From NCBI RefSeq assembly GCF_003383615.1, contig NZ_QNUL01000012.1, forward strand, positions 1 to 64,000: a stretch of 64,000 bases of DNA, written 5' to 3'. This document shows positions 8,315 to 19,257 of the stretch, in pieces (the stretch's first letter is position 1; each line of letters opens with the position of its first letter). The notes under the pieces are model-generated. The model was not told the origin of the DNA and did no database searches. It saw nothing but the letters and a program-made list of their open reading frames with translations. The DNA is from Dyadobacter luteus. Lineage in GTDB: Bacteria > Bacteroidota > Bacteroidia > Cytophagales > Spirosomataceae. Made by a program: the position numbers and the translations under genes.

Positions 8315-8520
8315 ATTTGTATCTGATTTGCTATTTAAGCATTCGGGCTACTTTACTCAAAGGAAGAAGCAGCATTGCAGGTATGCATTTTATATGCCGG
8401 TTACTTTCAGAGCTGATTTCAGTAGATGCTTTCCGTTGAAAATCAGAGATTAAATCATATCGAACGGATTCAGATTAGATGTTTGCCATTGGGTGATGGA
8501 GAAAAAGAGGGTATAACAGC

Positions 8521-9867
8521 TTATCTATCAGGAGCGGTATACTCGCGGTAATAAGGTGACGTAATGTATTTCATTCCATGGAAATCGGTGTCGTTTTTAG
8601 GAGAGAAGCTGATTTCAAATGAATAGGTGCTGCTTTTGCTGAATGTATCTTTTGGAAAGTTCAAAGAAATAGCAATGCTTTCTCCGGCAGGCAGATTTGG
8701 AACAGTCCCTGATCCTTCGACAAGGTGATGGCCGTTAAGCGCCTTCCATCTAAAAATTGTCCCTTCAATATTTCTAAAACTGAAGTTGTTTGTTACGGTC
8801 AGAATGCCCTTCTCTGGGGCTTTGAGCTCTGATTCAATGTGTCTGTAGATTTTCTGTAAGTTGCTTAGCACCTTTCTGTTATTGTTGGAGTTGACAGTGC
8901 TGTCACCCAGATAAGTTTCATATTTCAGAGTCAAAACACCTGGTAAATCATTGGCGCCGTAGAAAGTATTTGGATATCTTGCAAAGAACGGAATATCCTG
9001 ATTTAACTTTTTTACTTTAGATCTGTCATCGCTATTTACGTAAAAAAATATAAGTGATCCGAATTTAATGTTTGGAACGTAACCGCCACTGTTGTGGTCG
9101 TCGCTGAATATATCTACGTACTCATTAAAGGATCCACTAGCAGTAGCAGTTGGCAAAAGGCTGTGTTCCATTATTGTGTAAAAACCCAGACTGTCACAAA
9201 GAGTCAGCCATGATGTATCTAACCTGTTAACTATTGCTGTGTTGGTATTAGAAGATTTGAGGGCTAATATGTCTCTTATCATTTTCTCTTTGTCGGAAAA
9301 TGTACTTTTGTATCTGACAGTGTTTAGCCTGACAGGTCTGCCGTTAAGAAACGGCAAGCCGTTACGAACAGTGAATTTTGACAAGCTCTGATAAAACTCA
9401 TAGTCCTGCTGATCCTTTCTATTGTCAATTATCGGCGTAATTTTACCTAAATACCAGGCAGGACTTTCAGCATTCCAAAGCACGAGTTTTCCGTGAATAA
9501 GCTCGTCAGCATGAGCAGTTAATAATTTAGGGGGTAAATCTTCTGGTTTGGCTATGCCAAAGACTTTTTTTGAAGTAAATATAATTACTGTGTCTTTATA
9601 CTGTTTTCGTATAGATGCTGGATTTAGGGAAATACATACAGTTTCGTTGATGTCTTTTGCACTGTATGTTCCGGACTTCCAAATGTATCCACGGCTGTAT
9701 GTTGCCAAGTCAATCACATCCTTCGCTGAATCCCAACCGCCGTGTTCCAGAACAAGGGTTGGGTTGATTATTTGAAGTTTAACATTAGCTGTATCATAAA
9801 GCTGCGCGACGGATTTATCAAATGTCGTTAACAAAATCAATCCAAGTATAAGTGTAAAAATTCTCAT
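8521..9867 (-). CDS. Secreted, shrunken GH2 (LacZ-like) protein lacking the catalytic core
   Basis: 448 residues with a signal peptide (1-21). Around residue 120 'LVLWNAESPAWYLGKI' matches the GH2 'P-LWS-E-P-LY' motif. Residues ~170-225 (FLNGRPVRL, MIRDILALKS, WLTLCDSLGFYTIMEH) match the start of the GH2 TIM barrel. Residues ~337-410 (NLQKIYRHI, ILTVTNNFSFRNIEGTIFRW, then LPAGES) match LacZ domain 4. Between them, where GH2 enzymes carry the acid/base and nucleophile glutamates over some 250 residues, only about 110 unrelated residues remain. It is therefore unlikely to be an active galactosidase. The reading frame is intact, which argues for a retained, perhaps sugar-binding, function rather than simple decay. 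Confidence 0.6.
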   Translation of the reverse strand: MRIFTLILGLILLTTFDKSVAQLYDTANVKLQIINPTLVLEHGGWDSAKDVIDLATYSRGYIWKSGTYSAKDINETVCISLNPASIRKQYKDTVIIFTSKKVFGIAKPEDLPPKLLTAHADELIHGKLVLWNAESPAWYLGKITPIIDNRKDQQDYEFYQSLSKFTVRNGLPFLNGRPVRLNTVRYKSTFSDKEKMIRDILALKSSNTNTAIVNRLDTSWLTLCDSLGFYTIMEHSLLPTATASGSFNEYVDIFSDDHNSGGYVPNIKFGSLIFFYVNSDDRSKVKKLNQDIPFFARYPNTFYGANDLPGVLTLKYETYLGDSTVNSNNNRKVLSNLQKIYRHIESELKAPEKGILTVTNNFSFRNIEGTIFRWKALNGHHLVEGSGTVPNLPAGESIAISLNFPKDTFSKSSTYSFEISFSPKNDTDFHGMKYITSPYYREYTAPDR

Positions 9868-10405
9868 GTGTTGTCTGGATAAGCATACTGAAATTTCAAC
9901 GCTGATATACGTTTTGTATTATACGTTGTCCTGACACAAGTGGTAGAGCTTCCGTATATTTTGCGAGTCACAATCAACGACGGACAGGTTATCAGAATCC
10001 GCATACGTTTTGGGGGTGAAATCAGTATTGTCAAAACTTTATGTTTATTCTCTTGTCTAAGCCGAATTGTGTAGTTACAGAAAACCAGGATGGTTATTGG
10101 TAGCGGGTCATTTTGCCTAAGTAGGCAAAGCTTGCTAAACCGGAAGGCAAAAGAAGAAGGATTTCACACCTTTTAGAAGCCGCTGTGGAACAGATAGGAA
10201 AGTAAATTGTGTCTCACCTAACTCATGGCAGCTACCAAGATGATACATTGATTTGAGAGGTGACGAATTGATATGCTTTTGAGCCATTCTACAAAATCTG
10301 ATCGCGTCCGGCGCCTGTCTTTGGAACCGGACGTTACTGACGAAAGTAGTAGGGGACTTGCTGGAAAAATCTGAATAATGACAGTCCTATCAGGATTAGC
10401 TGTGG
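9868..10405. other. Intergenic region without a recognisable gene
   Basis: No reading frame with convincing composition and no clear repeat. A short open stretch on the + strand around 9930-10060 has codon-like texture but no start and no similarity I recognise; it may be a worn gene fragment. Confidence 0.4.
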
Positions 10406-11038
10406 CTAGGTCTGCTTTGTAAAGCGTTCATAGACTGAGGTAATTGATACTTGTTTTACGCCATTTTTTGTGTACAAATACCGTTTATTGACAATAACCA
10501 GCCTGCCAGCAGGATCTACGACCACAGACTCGGGTTTTACCCATCGATAAGGATTCTCCTTCTCACCTGGTAGTACATGGAGCAACTTCCGGTCTGAGGA
10601 AAAATAGAACTGGCGCGCCGTGCCTTGCCGCACAAAAGACATTTGTAGTGAAGGATGATAATCCAGACCCGGACCACCGGCCCATTCTTCGTTTTCCACT
10701 TGAATATACTGCTCTGGCCACGCCTGACTAAATATATATGCTGTTCCGGCAGAAAGGTTACCGACATAAATGCGCACTTCTACGTCAAAATGATAGTTTT
10801 TTTCTGAAGGCAGTACATCGATCTCCTCAAACAAGTTAGTGGAAGATACACCGTCCATATTTATATCAACGGCTTCATTACTGACAGAGCTAACGATACC
10901 ATATTTTCCGTGGAACTGATTTTGGAGCGTGGCAACTTTTTGAGCCTCGATAATTTCGGCATCCAATACAGCCTCATCTTTCTTGCAGCCCAATACTGCC
11001 AAAAGGAGAATAGGACAAATAAGAAGAAGTCTTTTCAT
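10406..11038 (-). CDS. Lipoprotein of unknown function
   Basis: 210 residues with a signal peptide and lipobox (LLAVLGC, Cys at residue 18) followed by KKDEA, so it should be lipidated in the envelope. The remainder is beta-rich with aromatic residues (FHGKYGIVSS, NYHFDVEVRIYVG, RQFYFSSDRKL) and looks like one small beta domain. No family recognised. The gene stands alone on this strand; the DNA up to 11392 holds only its leader region. Confidence 0.7.
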   Translation of the reverse strand: MKRLLLICPILLLAVLGCKKDEAVLDAEIIEAQKVATLQNQFHGKYGIVSSVSNEAVDINMDGVSSTNLFEEIDVLPSEKNYHFDVEVRIYVGNLSAGTAYIFSQAWPEQYIQVENEEWAGGPGLDYHPSLQMSFVRQGTARQFYFSSDRKLLHVLPGEKENPYRWVKPESVVVDPAGRLVIVNKRYLYTKNGVKQVSITSVYERFTKQT

Positions 11039-11392
11039 GATTATGGGTTCTTGTTTGATCGAAATTTATAAAAATTATCCAACGAAAGTACAGTGGAGGT
11101 TACATAATAATTTCTTTCCGCAGCCTTCTTTATCAAATTGATCTCCGAGCCAATTTTGTACCAGTCTTTCCGCGACGAAATGCAGAGATGAGTTGATTGT
11201 ACAAAACGAAGACCTTGGCCCCGGTCAGCCTATCGCCACTTGTTCTGTGTTTTATAGTCTTCCGGAAATTAAGTTCTCGGATAATTATTCCGGGTTTTGT
11301 CCTACTCAACCTTTTAGATAGTCAAGATCCTATGCTTTTTTTATTCTTTAAAAAGTTCAAGTACTCGAAAAGAGGGTCCCGAAATGGCCTTC
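11039..11392. other. Intergenic region upstream of the lipoprotein gene
   Basis: AT-rich DNA between the lipoprotein gene and a small membrane-protein gene, both on the - strand. It presumably holds the lipoprotein promoter. No coding stretch, repeat or strong hairpin seen. Confidence 0.4.
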
Positions 11393-11677
11393 TTAAGTAT
11401 TCATTTTCTTGCTGTTGACAAATTTACTTAGGATTAAAAACGTAACCAGGAACATTATTGCCTGAATGATAAACACAGGATACAGTAGGTCGGATTCTGC
11501 ATAACGATAGCTAAAACTAATCATAGATATTGGTAGGGTTATTAATAAACCTAACTCGGACCAATCTCCATGGAAGCGGTCATTGGGATAGATTGAACAG
11601 ACCGAGAAGGTGCCAAATCCAACATATATTAAGGCGATATAAAATGCTAATTTTCGGTTTAGAAGATAATTCATCAT
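11393..11677 (-). CDS. Small three-pass membrane protein
   Basis: 94 residues with hydrophobic segments at about 10-28, 43-58 and 68-86, separated by short charged loops (YPNDRFHGDWSE, SYRYAESD). The pattern is that of a real inner-membrane protein, and the frame fills the available interval. No family recognised and no operon partner; two adjacent ATG codons at 11677 and 11674 are both possible starts. Confidence 0.5.
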   Translation of the reverse strand: MMNYLLNRKLAFYIALIYVGFGTFSVCSIYPNDRFHGDWSELGLLITLPISMISFSYRYAESDLLYPVFIIQAIMFLVTFLILSKFVNSKKMNT

Positions 11678-12140
11678 AGTTGTATATCAGGCCTGTATTT
11701 CCTGTAAGTCTTGCCTCATTTCCTTGTTTTCAGAGCCTATCCAGTTCACCTGCTCGTCGGAATTCACTTTGTCTTACACCTGCTTGCAGCCAACTCCACG
11801 CATACTTGCCATCAATTGCCCCCGATCTTATTTAAGTGTTTTGCTGGTTTCCCCTTACCAAAAGGGTTTTGTGTTGCAAGTACTTGGCAGTTAGTTGGTA
11901 GCCTACTTTTGACTCAATACTATTACCAGAATCGTAAAAGTAACTTTTGTAGAATGATGATTAGTTGTTTTCGCTGAAAAGATTTTGCTTGCCTGCAAGG
12001 AAATACGGTGGTTTCTGTACCAGGAGACTTACCAGTCTTGGTTCGCTTTTTTGTAAGTGGCTGTATGTTGAAGCATCTTTTTGGATCTGAGCTGAAAGCT
12101 TAGATGATATTATAAGGACTAGCAAAATCTATGAAAAAGG
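11678..12140. other. Intergenic region, no gene supported
   Basis: An 88-codon frame at 11711-11977 on the + strand has poor composition (many His, Cys and Phe, no domain, no ribosome-binding context) and is not accepted as a gene. The right end leads into the terminator at 12141. Confidence 0.4.
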
Positions 12141-12176
12141 AAAACCCGGTAACATTTCTTTACGTTACCGGGTTTT
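12141..12176 (-). terminator. Strong Rho-independent terminator after the RadC-like gene
   Basis: Perfect 13-bp arms, AAAACCCGGTAAC at 12141-12153 and its complement at 12164-12176, with a 10-base loop. T-rich flanks lie on both sides, so it could stop transcription in either direction. It lies 16 bases beyond the stop of the RadC-like gene, which it should terminate. Confidence 0.9.
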
Positions 12177-12192
12177 CTTTAAGAAGTATTTT

Positions 12193-12663
12193 TCACATTA
12201 AGCACTCATCTACAAAGGATAGAAACCCTTCGCTAGTCAGTATCAAATGATCTAAAACTTCTATATCCAGAACTTTGCCGGCATCTTTTACGCGCTGAGT
12301 AAAATTTCTGTCTGCATGGCTTGCTTTGAGCTGGCCTGAGGGATGATTGTGGGCCAGGATCAGGCACGCTGCATTTGCTTTCAAAGCAGCAATAAAGATC
12401 ATTCTTATGTCCACTGCAACACCTGTCAAGCCACCCTTGGAAACTTCATAGATACCTAGCACACAGTTGGCGCGGCTTAGAAGTATGATTTTGAAGCTTT
12501 CGCGAAGTTCCATTTCATCTTCATTCCAGCTGTCTTTCAATATCCTGTACGCATCTTTTGATGTAGTGATTTTAGGACGGTCTGATGCTTTGATTTGGCT
12601 TTTGTATACCAGTTCTACTTCAGCTACCATAAGCATAGATGATTTGTTTTGCGTACTTTCCAT
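12193..12663 (-). CDS. radC: RadC-like JAB/MPN domain protein
   Basis: 156 residues from the chosen start (MESTQNKSS). Starts further upstream at 12693 and 12756 would add an unconserved leader. The JAMM metalloprotease-like signature is complete: AHNHPSGQLKASHAD with both His, the Ser and the Asp, preceded by Glu in GIYEVSKGG. The family is short and lacks the helix-hairpin-helix of chromosomal RadC, as in versions carried by plasmids and integrative elements. Despite its name, the family has no proven DNA repair role; a link to mobile elements or DNA processing is likely. A strong terminator follows. Confidence 0.88.
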   Translation of the reverse strand: MESTQNKSSMLMVAEVELVYKSQIKASDRPKITTSKDAYRILKDSWNEDEMELRESFKIILLSRANCVLGIYEVSKGGLTGVAVDIRMIFIAALKANAACLILAHNHPSGQLKASHADRNFTQRVKDAGKVLDIEVLDHLILTSEGFLSFVDECLM

Positions 12664-13200
12664 AATTTCATGATTTAAAGTGATCAGATTCATTATGGTG
12701 CAGCAGTTGCCAAGGGATGCTAAGGAAGACAAAGCAACGGAATAAATGAAGGGCATTTGCGGGCGGCAATGTGTTTATGCCGGAATTTTGACTTTCTTCC
12801 AGCAAATCCCGGTGGCTAACTTAGCAGCAGAATTGATGTGTGATTCTCTAACAATATTTGGATTTAGTGTCATTCAGAATTTGCCAAATACACATCTCGG
12901 TTCAGGAGCATTTCTTGATTGCTGAAGTTGGAGTGTGGCCAAATGCCGCATTTCGGCTTTGAGTAGTTCGGTTTGTGGTGATGTGTTTCCTTTGACTACA
13001 CATTTGCTTTTCTGTTGACGAGCTAAATTTGTTTTCCTGTCGCTCTTGGAATGACGATAAGGGGTAGTCTACAGCGCTCTGCAATCTGCTACCGAATTGA
13101 AAATCTTTGAAATTCATAATGTAAGCTTTGTTATTGATATCATCCGACATGCTGCATGTGTTCAACTTTGTTGCATCAAACAACAAAAAGAAATCGCATT
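12664..13200. other. Intergenic region between divergent genes
   Basis: Lies between the radC-like gene (-) and the SDR gene (+) and should hold both promoters. A 94-codon frame on the - strand (12902-13186) has Ser/Gln/Lys-rich random-looking composition and is not accepted. Confidence 0.4.
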
Positions 13201-14058
13201 ATGAAAACGCAAAAGACATGGTTTATTACCGGGGCGTCCCGGGGGTTTGGTCTGGAAATCACCAAGGCGGTATTGGCATCCGGTGATAGGGTAGTGGCTA
13301 CTGTTCGCAGCAGACAGGAAGAACTGCTGACAAGTTTCGACAGAAATGCGGAGCTGCTCGTGGTAACAATGGATGTGACGAATGAACTACAGGTTAGTGA
13401 GGCGGTGAAGCAGGCAATTAGCAAGTTTGGAAAGATAGATGTTGTGGTTAACAATGCCGGATACGGGTTGCTCTCAGGTGTGGAGGAGGCCACTAACGAG
13501 GAAGTAAAGCAGAACTATGAGGTCAACGTCTTTGGAACACTGAATGTAATCCGTGCAGTACTGCCTTTTATGAGGAAGCAGAGGTCTGGTCACATCATAA
13601 ACATTTCCTCTATCGGAGGGCTTGGGGCATATGTAGGCTGGGGCCTTTATGGCTCGACCAAATTTGCCATTGAAGGAATTACTGAAGCACTTGCCCTGGA
13701 AGTAGCGCCGTTGGGTATTTACGCAACGGTAGTCGCTCCCGGATTTTTCCGCACCAATTTCCTTGATGAATCATCACTTTTCAGCAGTAAGCGGGTTATC
13801 GATGATTATGCCGAAACTGTTGGGGCCATGCGCGATTTCGCTGCCAAGGTAAGCTACAAACAGCCGGGTGATCCTCTTAAACTGGCCCAGGCATTTGTGA
13901 CACTGGCGAATGCGGCAAAACCGCCGGTTCATTTGCCGTTAGGTAACGACACGCTTGAACGCTACCGCTCCAAAACAGCTGCCTTCGAAAGAGATATAGC
14001 CGAATGGATTGATGTCATTACAGGAACCGACCATGACGATGTAAGAGAAGACAGTTAA
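13201..14058 (+). CDS. Short-chain dehydrogenase/reductase (classical SDR)
   Basis: 285 residues from ATG 13201; the frame is open further upstream, but MKTQKTWFITGASRGFG is the typical SDR start. Cofactor motif TGASRGFG (residues ~10-17), NNAG (~88-91), the catalytic Ser in NISSIGG (~139) and YxxxK in YGSTK (~154-158) are all present, so it should be an active NAD(P)(H)-dependent oxidoreductase. Substrate unknown. The next gene in the same direction encodes an AraC-type regulator, a common pairing in which the regulator controls the SDR. Confidence 0.9.
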   Translation: MKTQKTWFITGASRGFGLEITKAVLASGDRVVATVRSRQEELLTSFDRNAELLVVTMDVTNELQVSEAVKQAISKFGKIDVVVNNAGYGLLSGVEEATNEEVKQNYEVNVFGTLNVIRAVLPFMRKQRSGHIINISSIGGLGAYVGWGLYGSTKFAIEGITEALALEVAPLGIYATVVAPGFFRTNFLDESSLFSSKRVIDDYAETVGAMRDFAAKVSYKQPGDPLKLAQAFVTLANAAKPPVHLPLGNDTLERYRSKTAAFERDIAEWIDVITGTDHDDVREDS

Positions 14059-14239
14059 TTCTTCGTGTGATTAATAGGGGATAGGCGGAAAAACCAGACC
14101 TTCGCTTGTATCCAGGTTAGGGTACAAGTGAAGGTGTATGAACCCGACTTATGAATGAAACATTGATAGTAACAGAAGGCAGTAAACTACTTTAAGTCCT
14201 GATTTTGAATAGATTTGTATAAAAGAACTATTGACAACG

Positions 14240-15157
14240 ATGATCAAAACAACCCTGGATGCGAATGTGATCGATACCCTGCGCGATTTGCCGGATATGA
14301 TCCCTGTTTTTCGAGACTACTACGAAAACTGGATGATCCGGGTTTTTGACAGAGAGCAATATGAATGCAGGAATTACCTGTCGCCCAACCGCAGGGATTT
14401 TTATAAAATATTGCTGATCACTAAAGGTACGGGTGTGTTCACAATGGGGCTTAACACCTATTACATTGAAGAGCCGACGTTACTCTACATTCATCCCAAC
14501 GACATCATTTCCTGGAAGAACTTATCAGAAGAATCCGGAGGCCATTATGTATTGTTCAAAAAGGATTTTATCAACAAACACGGCCAACTCAAATCGGTGA
14601 TTGACAAGTTTGCACTGTTTTCAGATAAGTCCAGGAGTGTGATCCGGTTACAGGATAATGAAGTCCCGGGTGTCACTAGGTATTTCGGACAAATGCAGCA
14701 AGAGGAAGTGGCGGACAGTGACTTCAAGGAAGATGCGATGCAGGCATTTTTGCAGCTACTGATGGTTGAAAGCATGAGGGTGGCAAGATATCCTAGACCC
14801 GATCAGGTGACAGCAGACTTTACCCACGTTCATCATTTTTTTGATCTTCTGGAAAAGGAAATTTCAGGTATCAATTACAGCACACCAATCCGTATCAAGA
14901 CAGCCAAAGAGTTTGCTGGAAGCATGCAAATGCATCCGAATTATCTCAATCAGCTATTGAAAAAACATACAGGGCAAAATGCAAGTACACACATTCAAAA
15001 CCGCATTTTGGATGAAGCAAAGGCGCTTTTGGTACAAACAGATTGGAGTTTGAATGACATTAGTCACAGTATAGGTTTTGCAGAGCAGCCCGGTTTCAAT
15101 TTGTTTTTCAAAAAACATACCGGATACACACCTGCTGAGTTCAGAAAAAGCATCTAG
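14240..15157 (+). CDS. AraC-family transcriptional regulator
   Basis: 305 residues: an N-terminal cupin-like sensor part (~30-150; TMGLNTYYIEEPTLLYIHPND) and a C-terminal double helix-turn-helix (~205-305; NYLNQLLKKHTGQNASTHI and WSLNDISHSIGFAEQPGFN with FFKKHTGYTPAEFRK). It probably regulates the SDR gene 181 bases upstream. A TTG at 14231 lies in frame, but ATG 14240 is preferred. Confidence 0.9.
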   Translation: MIKTTLDANVIDTLRDLPDMIPVFRDYYENWMIRVFDREQYECRNYLSPNRRDFYKILLITKGTGVFTMGLNTYYIEEPTLLYIHPNDIISWKNLSEESGGHYVLFKKDFINKHGQLKSVIDKFALFSDKSRSVIRLQDNEVPGVTRYFGQMQQEEVADSDFKEDAMQAFLQLLMVESMRVARYPRPDQVTADFTHVHHFFDLLEKEISGINYSTPIRIKTAKEFAGSMQMHPNYLNQLLKKHTGQNASTHIQNRILDEAKALLVQTDWSLNDISHSIGFAEQPGFNLFFKKHTGYTPAEFRKSI

Positions 15158-15326
15158 CTTCTAATGCTCTGTATACAAAGGTGTAGTTTACTTCCCTAAG
15201 TATTTTTTGGCAAGACCTTAAGAGGATACCAGTATGTAAATGTACGCTACACCAAGGAGAGTTTTGGCGAATTACAATATTCCGCTTGTTATAATTTATC
15301 TTAAATTTTGTCGGTTTGTATCCCGG

Positions 15327-15518
15327 ATGAATTGGATTTGGAAATTTCTTTGGACACTATTAAATATAATTGTGTTTGTAGCAGTGAGGCATTTTTCTCT
15401 TTTGAGTATGTTTTTGTTAGGAATGGGAGCGGCTGACCACTACAAGTACGAGAGTTTTGGTTACCTGCCTGGTACAGCAATACAACTTGTGATTTTACTC
15501 ATCCTGTCTATTAAATAA
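15327..15518 (+). CDS. Possible small membrane protein
   Basis: 63 residues from ATG 15327 with two hydrophobic stretches (IWKFLWTLLNIIVFVAV and LPGTAIQLVILLILSI). Hydrophobic composition favours a real protein, but there is no family match or conserved context, and a longer start at 15240 is possible. Treat as tentative. Confidence 0.3.
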   Translation: MNWIWKFLWTLLNIIVFVAVRHFSLLSMFLLGMGAADHYKYESFGYLPGTAIQLVILLILSIK

Positions 15519-16038
15519 AGAGTGAAAAGGATCAAAGGTTGGTATCAGAATCTAATCGTTGCTGCCATTCTGATCTTCTTGTCTATTTCAGGTTTTCTAA
15601 GCCTGATTCCCTATTCAGTTATACCCTTTTATTTTCTGATGTCTTCTGCCATTTGAACAAGTTCTGCAGGGCGATCGTCCATTTGAGATTAGTTGATTAT
15701 ATACGTTTTACACAACCCTGCGGTGGGAAGTCCAGCTCTGCGTGCTTCCATAACGGGCAGAGGTCGCCACAATTATGTCTTTCAGATATTAGAGACTGGA
15801 CGTCTTAACCCTGATTACTTGATATTTAGGCATACTATTAGTCGTTTTCTCAGCAACGATTGTGTTACTGCTCTTGTTGGCAACTCTATGTCTCAAAAAT
15901 AAAATTCTATGTTAACTAAAACTTTCCTGATGCTATTTAGGCCACGCTGCGTAGAACTGAAATGTGTCCATACATGACCGCATTGTCAGTATCGTCTAAT
16001 CGTGTGGTTATTCTAAATCAGGTCATTGTTATAATCAA
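15519..16038. other. Intergenic region without a supported gene
   Basis: Two overlapping + frames (15539-15808 and 15693-15902) have random-looking composition. No hairpin, repeat or RNA motif was recognised. Homology with the second DUF4143 copy begins just inside the next gene's 3' end. Confidence 0.35.
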
Positions 16039-17513
<1,475 letters not shown>

Positions 17514-18083
17514 ATGAACAAAGTTTTTGGATATGCTCGTGTTTCTACCGTTGATCAGAGCACAGACACACAGATTGAGGCTCTGGAAAGATATGGATGT
17601 GACAAGATATTCCAGGAAAAGATCAGTGGCCTTTCCGTGCAAAGACCTAAGCTTGACGAAATGCTTTCTTTATTAAGACAAGGGGACACGGTTGTTGTAT
17701 CCAGATTTTTCAGATTGGGTAGGGGCAGGGATCATCTTATTAGCCTGGTTGGAGATTTTGCCAGAAAAGGAATTGTGTTCAAGGCGCTGGATCTGGGGAT
17801 TGATTCGTCCACTCCGGCAGGCAAGATGGTAATTGGTATTTTTGCATCGTTAGCAGAGTACGATAGGGAAATGATCCTGGAGAAGACCAGAGCGGGACAA
17901 CTGCTAGCAAAAGCGAAAGGAAAACATGTAGGTAGACCCAGTGGTGTAAACGAGGTTAATTTCTTAAAAGTTAAACGGGGCTTTGAAAAAGGTCTTTCCG
18001 TTTCGGAGATTGTAAGTTTGACCGGTATAAGTATATCTAGTGTGAAGCGGTACCGAAAGCAAATTTCCGGGAATGGCTTCTAA
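17514..18083 (+). CDS. Serine recombinase (resolvase/invertase family)
   Basis: 189 residues from ATG 17514 (a TTG at 17505 is in frame but less likely). The catalytic domain has YARVSTVDQ (nucleophile Ser ~10), QRPKLDEML, GDTVVVSRFFRLGR (Arg residues of the active site), and the long E helix (GKMVIGIFASLAEYDREMI). The C-terminal HTH is short (SVSEIVSLTGISISSVKRY). The size and build are those of Hin/Tn3-resolvase-type small serine recombinases. It is isolated, with no adjacent transposase or obvious invertible segment, so its substrate is unknown. A decayed relative lies at 27494-27880. Confidence 0.92.
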   Translation: MNKVFGYARVSTVDQSTDTQIEALERYGCDKIFQEKISGLSVQRPKLDEMLSLLRQGDTVVVSRFFRLGRGRDHLISLVGDFARKGIVFKALDLGIDSSTPAGKMVIGIFASLAEYDREMILEKTRAGQLLAKAKGKHVGRPSGVNEVNFLKVKRGFEKGLSVSEIVSLTGISISSVKRYRKQISGNGF

Positions 18084-18086
18084 TTT

Positions 18087-18111
18087 ATTTTGCAAGTGGC
18101 ACTTGCAAAAT
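18087..18111. repeat. 25-bp palindrome after the serine recombinase gene
   Basis: ATTTTGCAAGTG at 18087-18098, a single G, then its exact complement at 18100-18111, four bases after the stop codon. It could be a terminator stem with a tight loop, or a binding or crossover site for the recombinase, given its position and its near-perfect twofold symmetry. Confidence 0.6.
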
Positions 18112-18232
18112 TGCCAAAAAATAAAGTCTCCCTATTGATGGTATATTGGCATGAATAGCTGAGAGATTAGGATAGGGTTAAGGTCAGTTAGCATAGTTGA
18201 GCTGGACCGTAGTCTAAGCAAACTGAGGTTTA

Positions 18233-18661
18233 TTAAGAATAGCCCTCTCCATTTAATAAAGATTTCACGAATTCATGATCTGAAAGATCTGCATACCACC
18301 ATTTTCCTGGGAATCTTTTTTCGTCTTCAAATCGACGTAAATAGGCTCTTTTGAAAATATGTAGTAGTAGAATATACCCCTTTTTTAGCTCATCATCTGG
18401 TAAATTTATCACCTTGGGTAATCCAATTACTAGCCGGTGAGTGAGCAAAAGCACACAAGGAGTCAATGTCGGTTTCAGAGCACTATCCTGAATAGCTAAC
18501 TCGACATCAGTATCAATAGGCTTAGATTGCCAGATTAGATCGCGCAGGTGCCACAAAACCATTCGCCTCTCATTTTCTGTTAAATTGGAAAATGGGCTAA
18601 GTAAGTCGCCTATTGGCCGAACGGATTGAGCAAACTGGTTGAGAGCTATATCGGCTTCAAG
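18233..18661 (-). pseudogene. DUF5958-like gene, main fragment, disrupted by IS66
   Basis: The frame runs without a start from the IS66 border through the ATG at 18562 to the stop at 18233. Joined to the 14-base fragment at 24491-24504 across the 8-bp duplication, it gives a protein of about 142 residues beginning MTLEADIALNQF. Motifs LKPTLTPCVLLL, LPDDELKKGYILLLHIFKR and KWWYADLSD resemble the DUF5958 family (function unknown). The IS lies four codons after the start, so the native gene is inactive, although an internal start at 18562 could still give a 109-residue product. Confidence 0.7.
18654..18661. repeat. Target-site duplication, left copy (GCTTCAAG)
   Basis: Eight bases directly outside the left IS66 end, identical to 24491-24498 directly outside the right end. 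IS66 elements are known to duplicate 8 bp, so both ends and the insertion event are fixed to the base. Confidence 0.93.
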
Positions 18662-18677
18662 GTATCCGGCCTACCAA

Positions 18678-19229
18678 CTACATATTTGTTAGTTGCTGAA
18701 CTTTGTTAAAGTTTTGCGGATATAGGTCGGTAATGTTTTTATGATTGATTGTGGAGATGTTCAGCAGGGTGTTTTTTAGCCAATTGTACGGATTGACATT
18801 ATGTTTTTTGCAGATCGCGAAGAAAGAGTATATCATGGCAGCTCGCTGTGCAGCATCGTGTGATCCGGCAAAAAGATAATTTTTCCGACCTAGGGCCAAG
18901 CCACGTAGGGAATTTTCAATTTGATTATTGTCGATCAGCAGATTTCCATCGTATAAATACGCACTGAGCGCATCCCAGCGATTATAACTGTACTGCATCG
19001 CCTTTCCAATCTGACTTTTAGGCAATGTGCTTTTAATTTCTTCAAAGATCCATTTTCCCAGCTCATTGAGAACCGGAAGGGATTCGGTCAGCCGTAGCTC
19101 TTTGACTTTGTCAGTATCCAACATCTGTTGGCTGGCTTTTCGCTCCACCGCGTATAGTTGCTGGATCATTGATAGCGCTTTTTGCGCTTTGGTTTTGTCA
19201 TTATCCAGCGCTCGCTCAAATTCTCTGCG
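18678..19229 (-). pseudogene. tnpC: IS66 transposase TnpC, C-terminal part (split by RIT element)
   Basis: Continues the tnpC frame after the RIT insertion: the native sequence ...WAHARR of the N-terminal part joins REFERALDND here. It contains the last catalytic Glu in IDNNQIENSLR, the GRKNYLFAGS motif and the IS66 C-terminal domain (NPYNWLKN). The apparent TTG start at 19238 lies inside the inserted palindrome and is not native. Joined with the part at 22751-23725 it would give about 508 residues, normal for TnpC. Confidence 0.9.
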
Positions 19230-19257
19230 GATATGCAAAGCTTTGCATATCCGCAGA
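19224..19257. repeat. 34-bp perfect palindrome at the left RIT border
   Basis: TCTGCGG (19224-19230), the 20-bp self-complementary core ATATGCAAAGCTTTGCATAT (19231-19250), then CCGCAGA (19251-19257). TCTGCGG recurs in direct orientation at 22751-22757 on the other side. The right border has no matching core, so the element ends are asymmetric. It may be a recombination site (core with inverted binding arms) or a leftover of the strand exchange. Confidence 0.85.

Noticed and set aside
11711..11977. 88-codon frame on the + strand
   Set aside because: Random-looking composition with many His, Cys and Phe; no domain, start context or conserved neighbour.
12902..13186. 94-codon frame on the - strand upstream of the SDR gene
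   Set aside because: Low-complexity polar composition, no signal or domain, overlaps the expected promoter region.
15539..15902. Two overlapping + frames after the AraC gene
   Set aside because: Frames share DNA but give unrelated random peptides; no start context.
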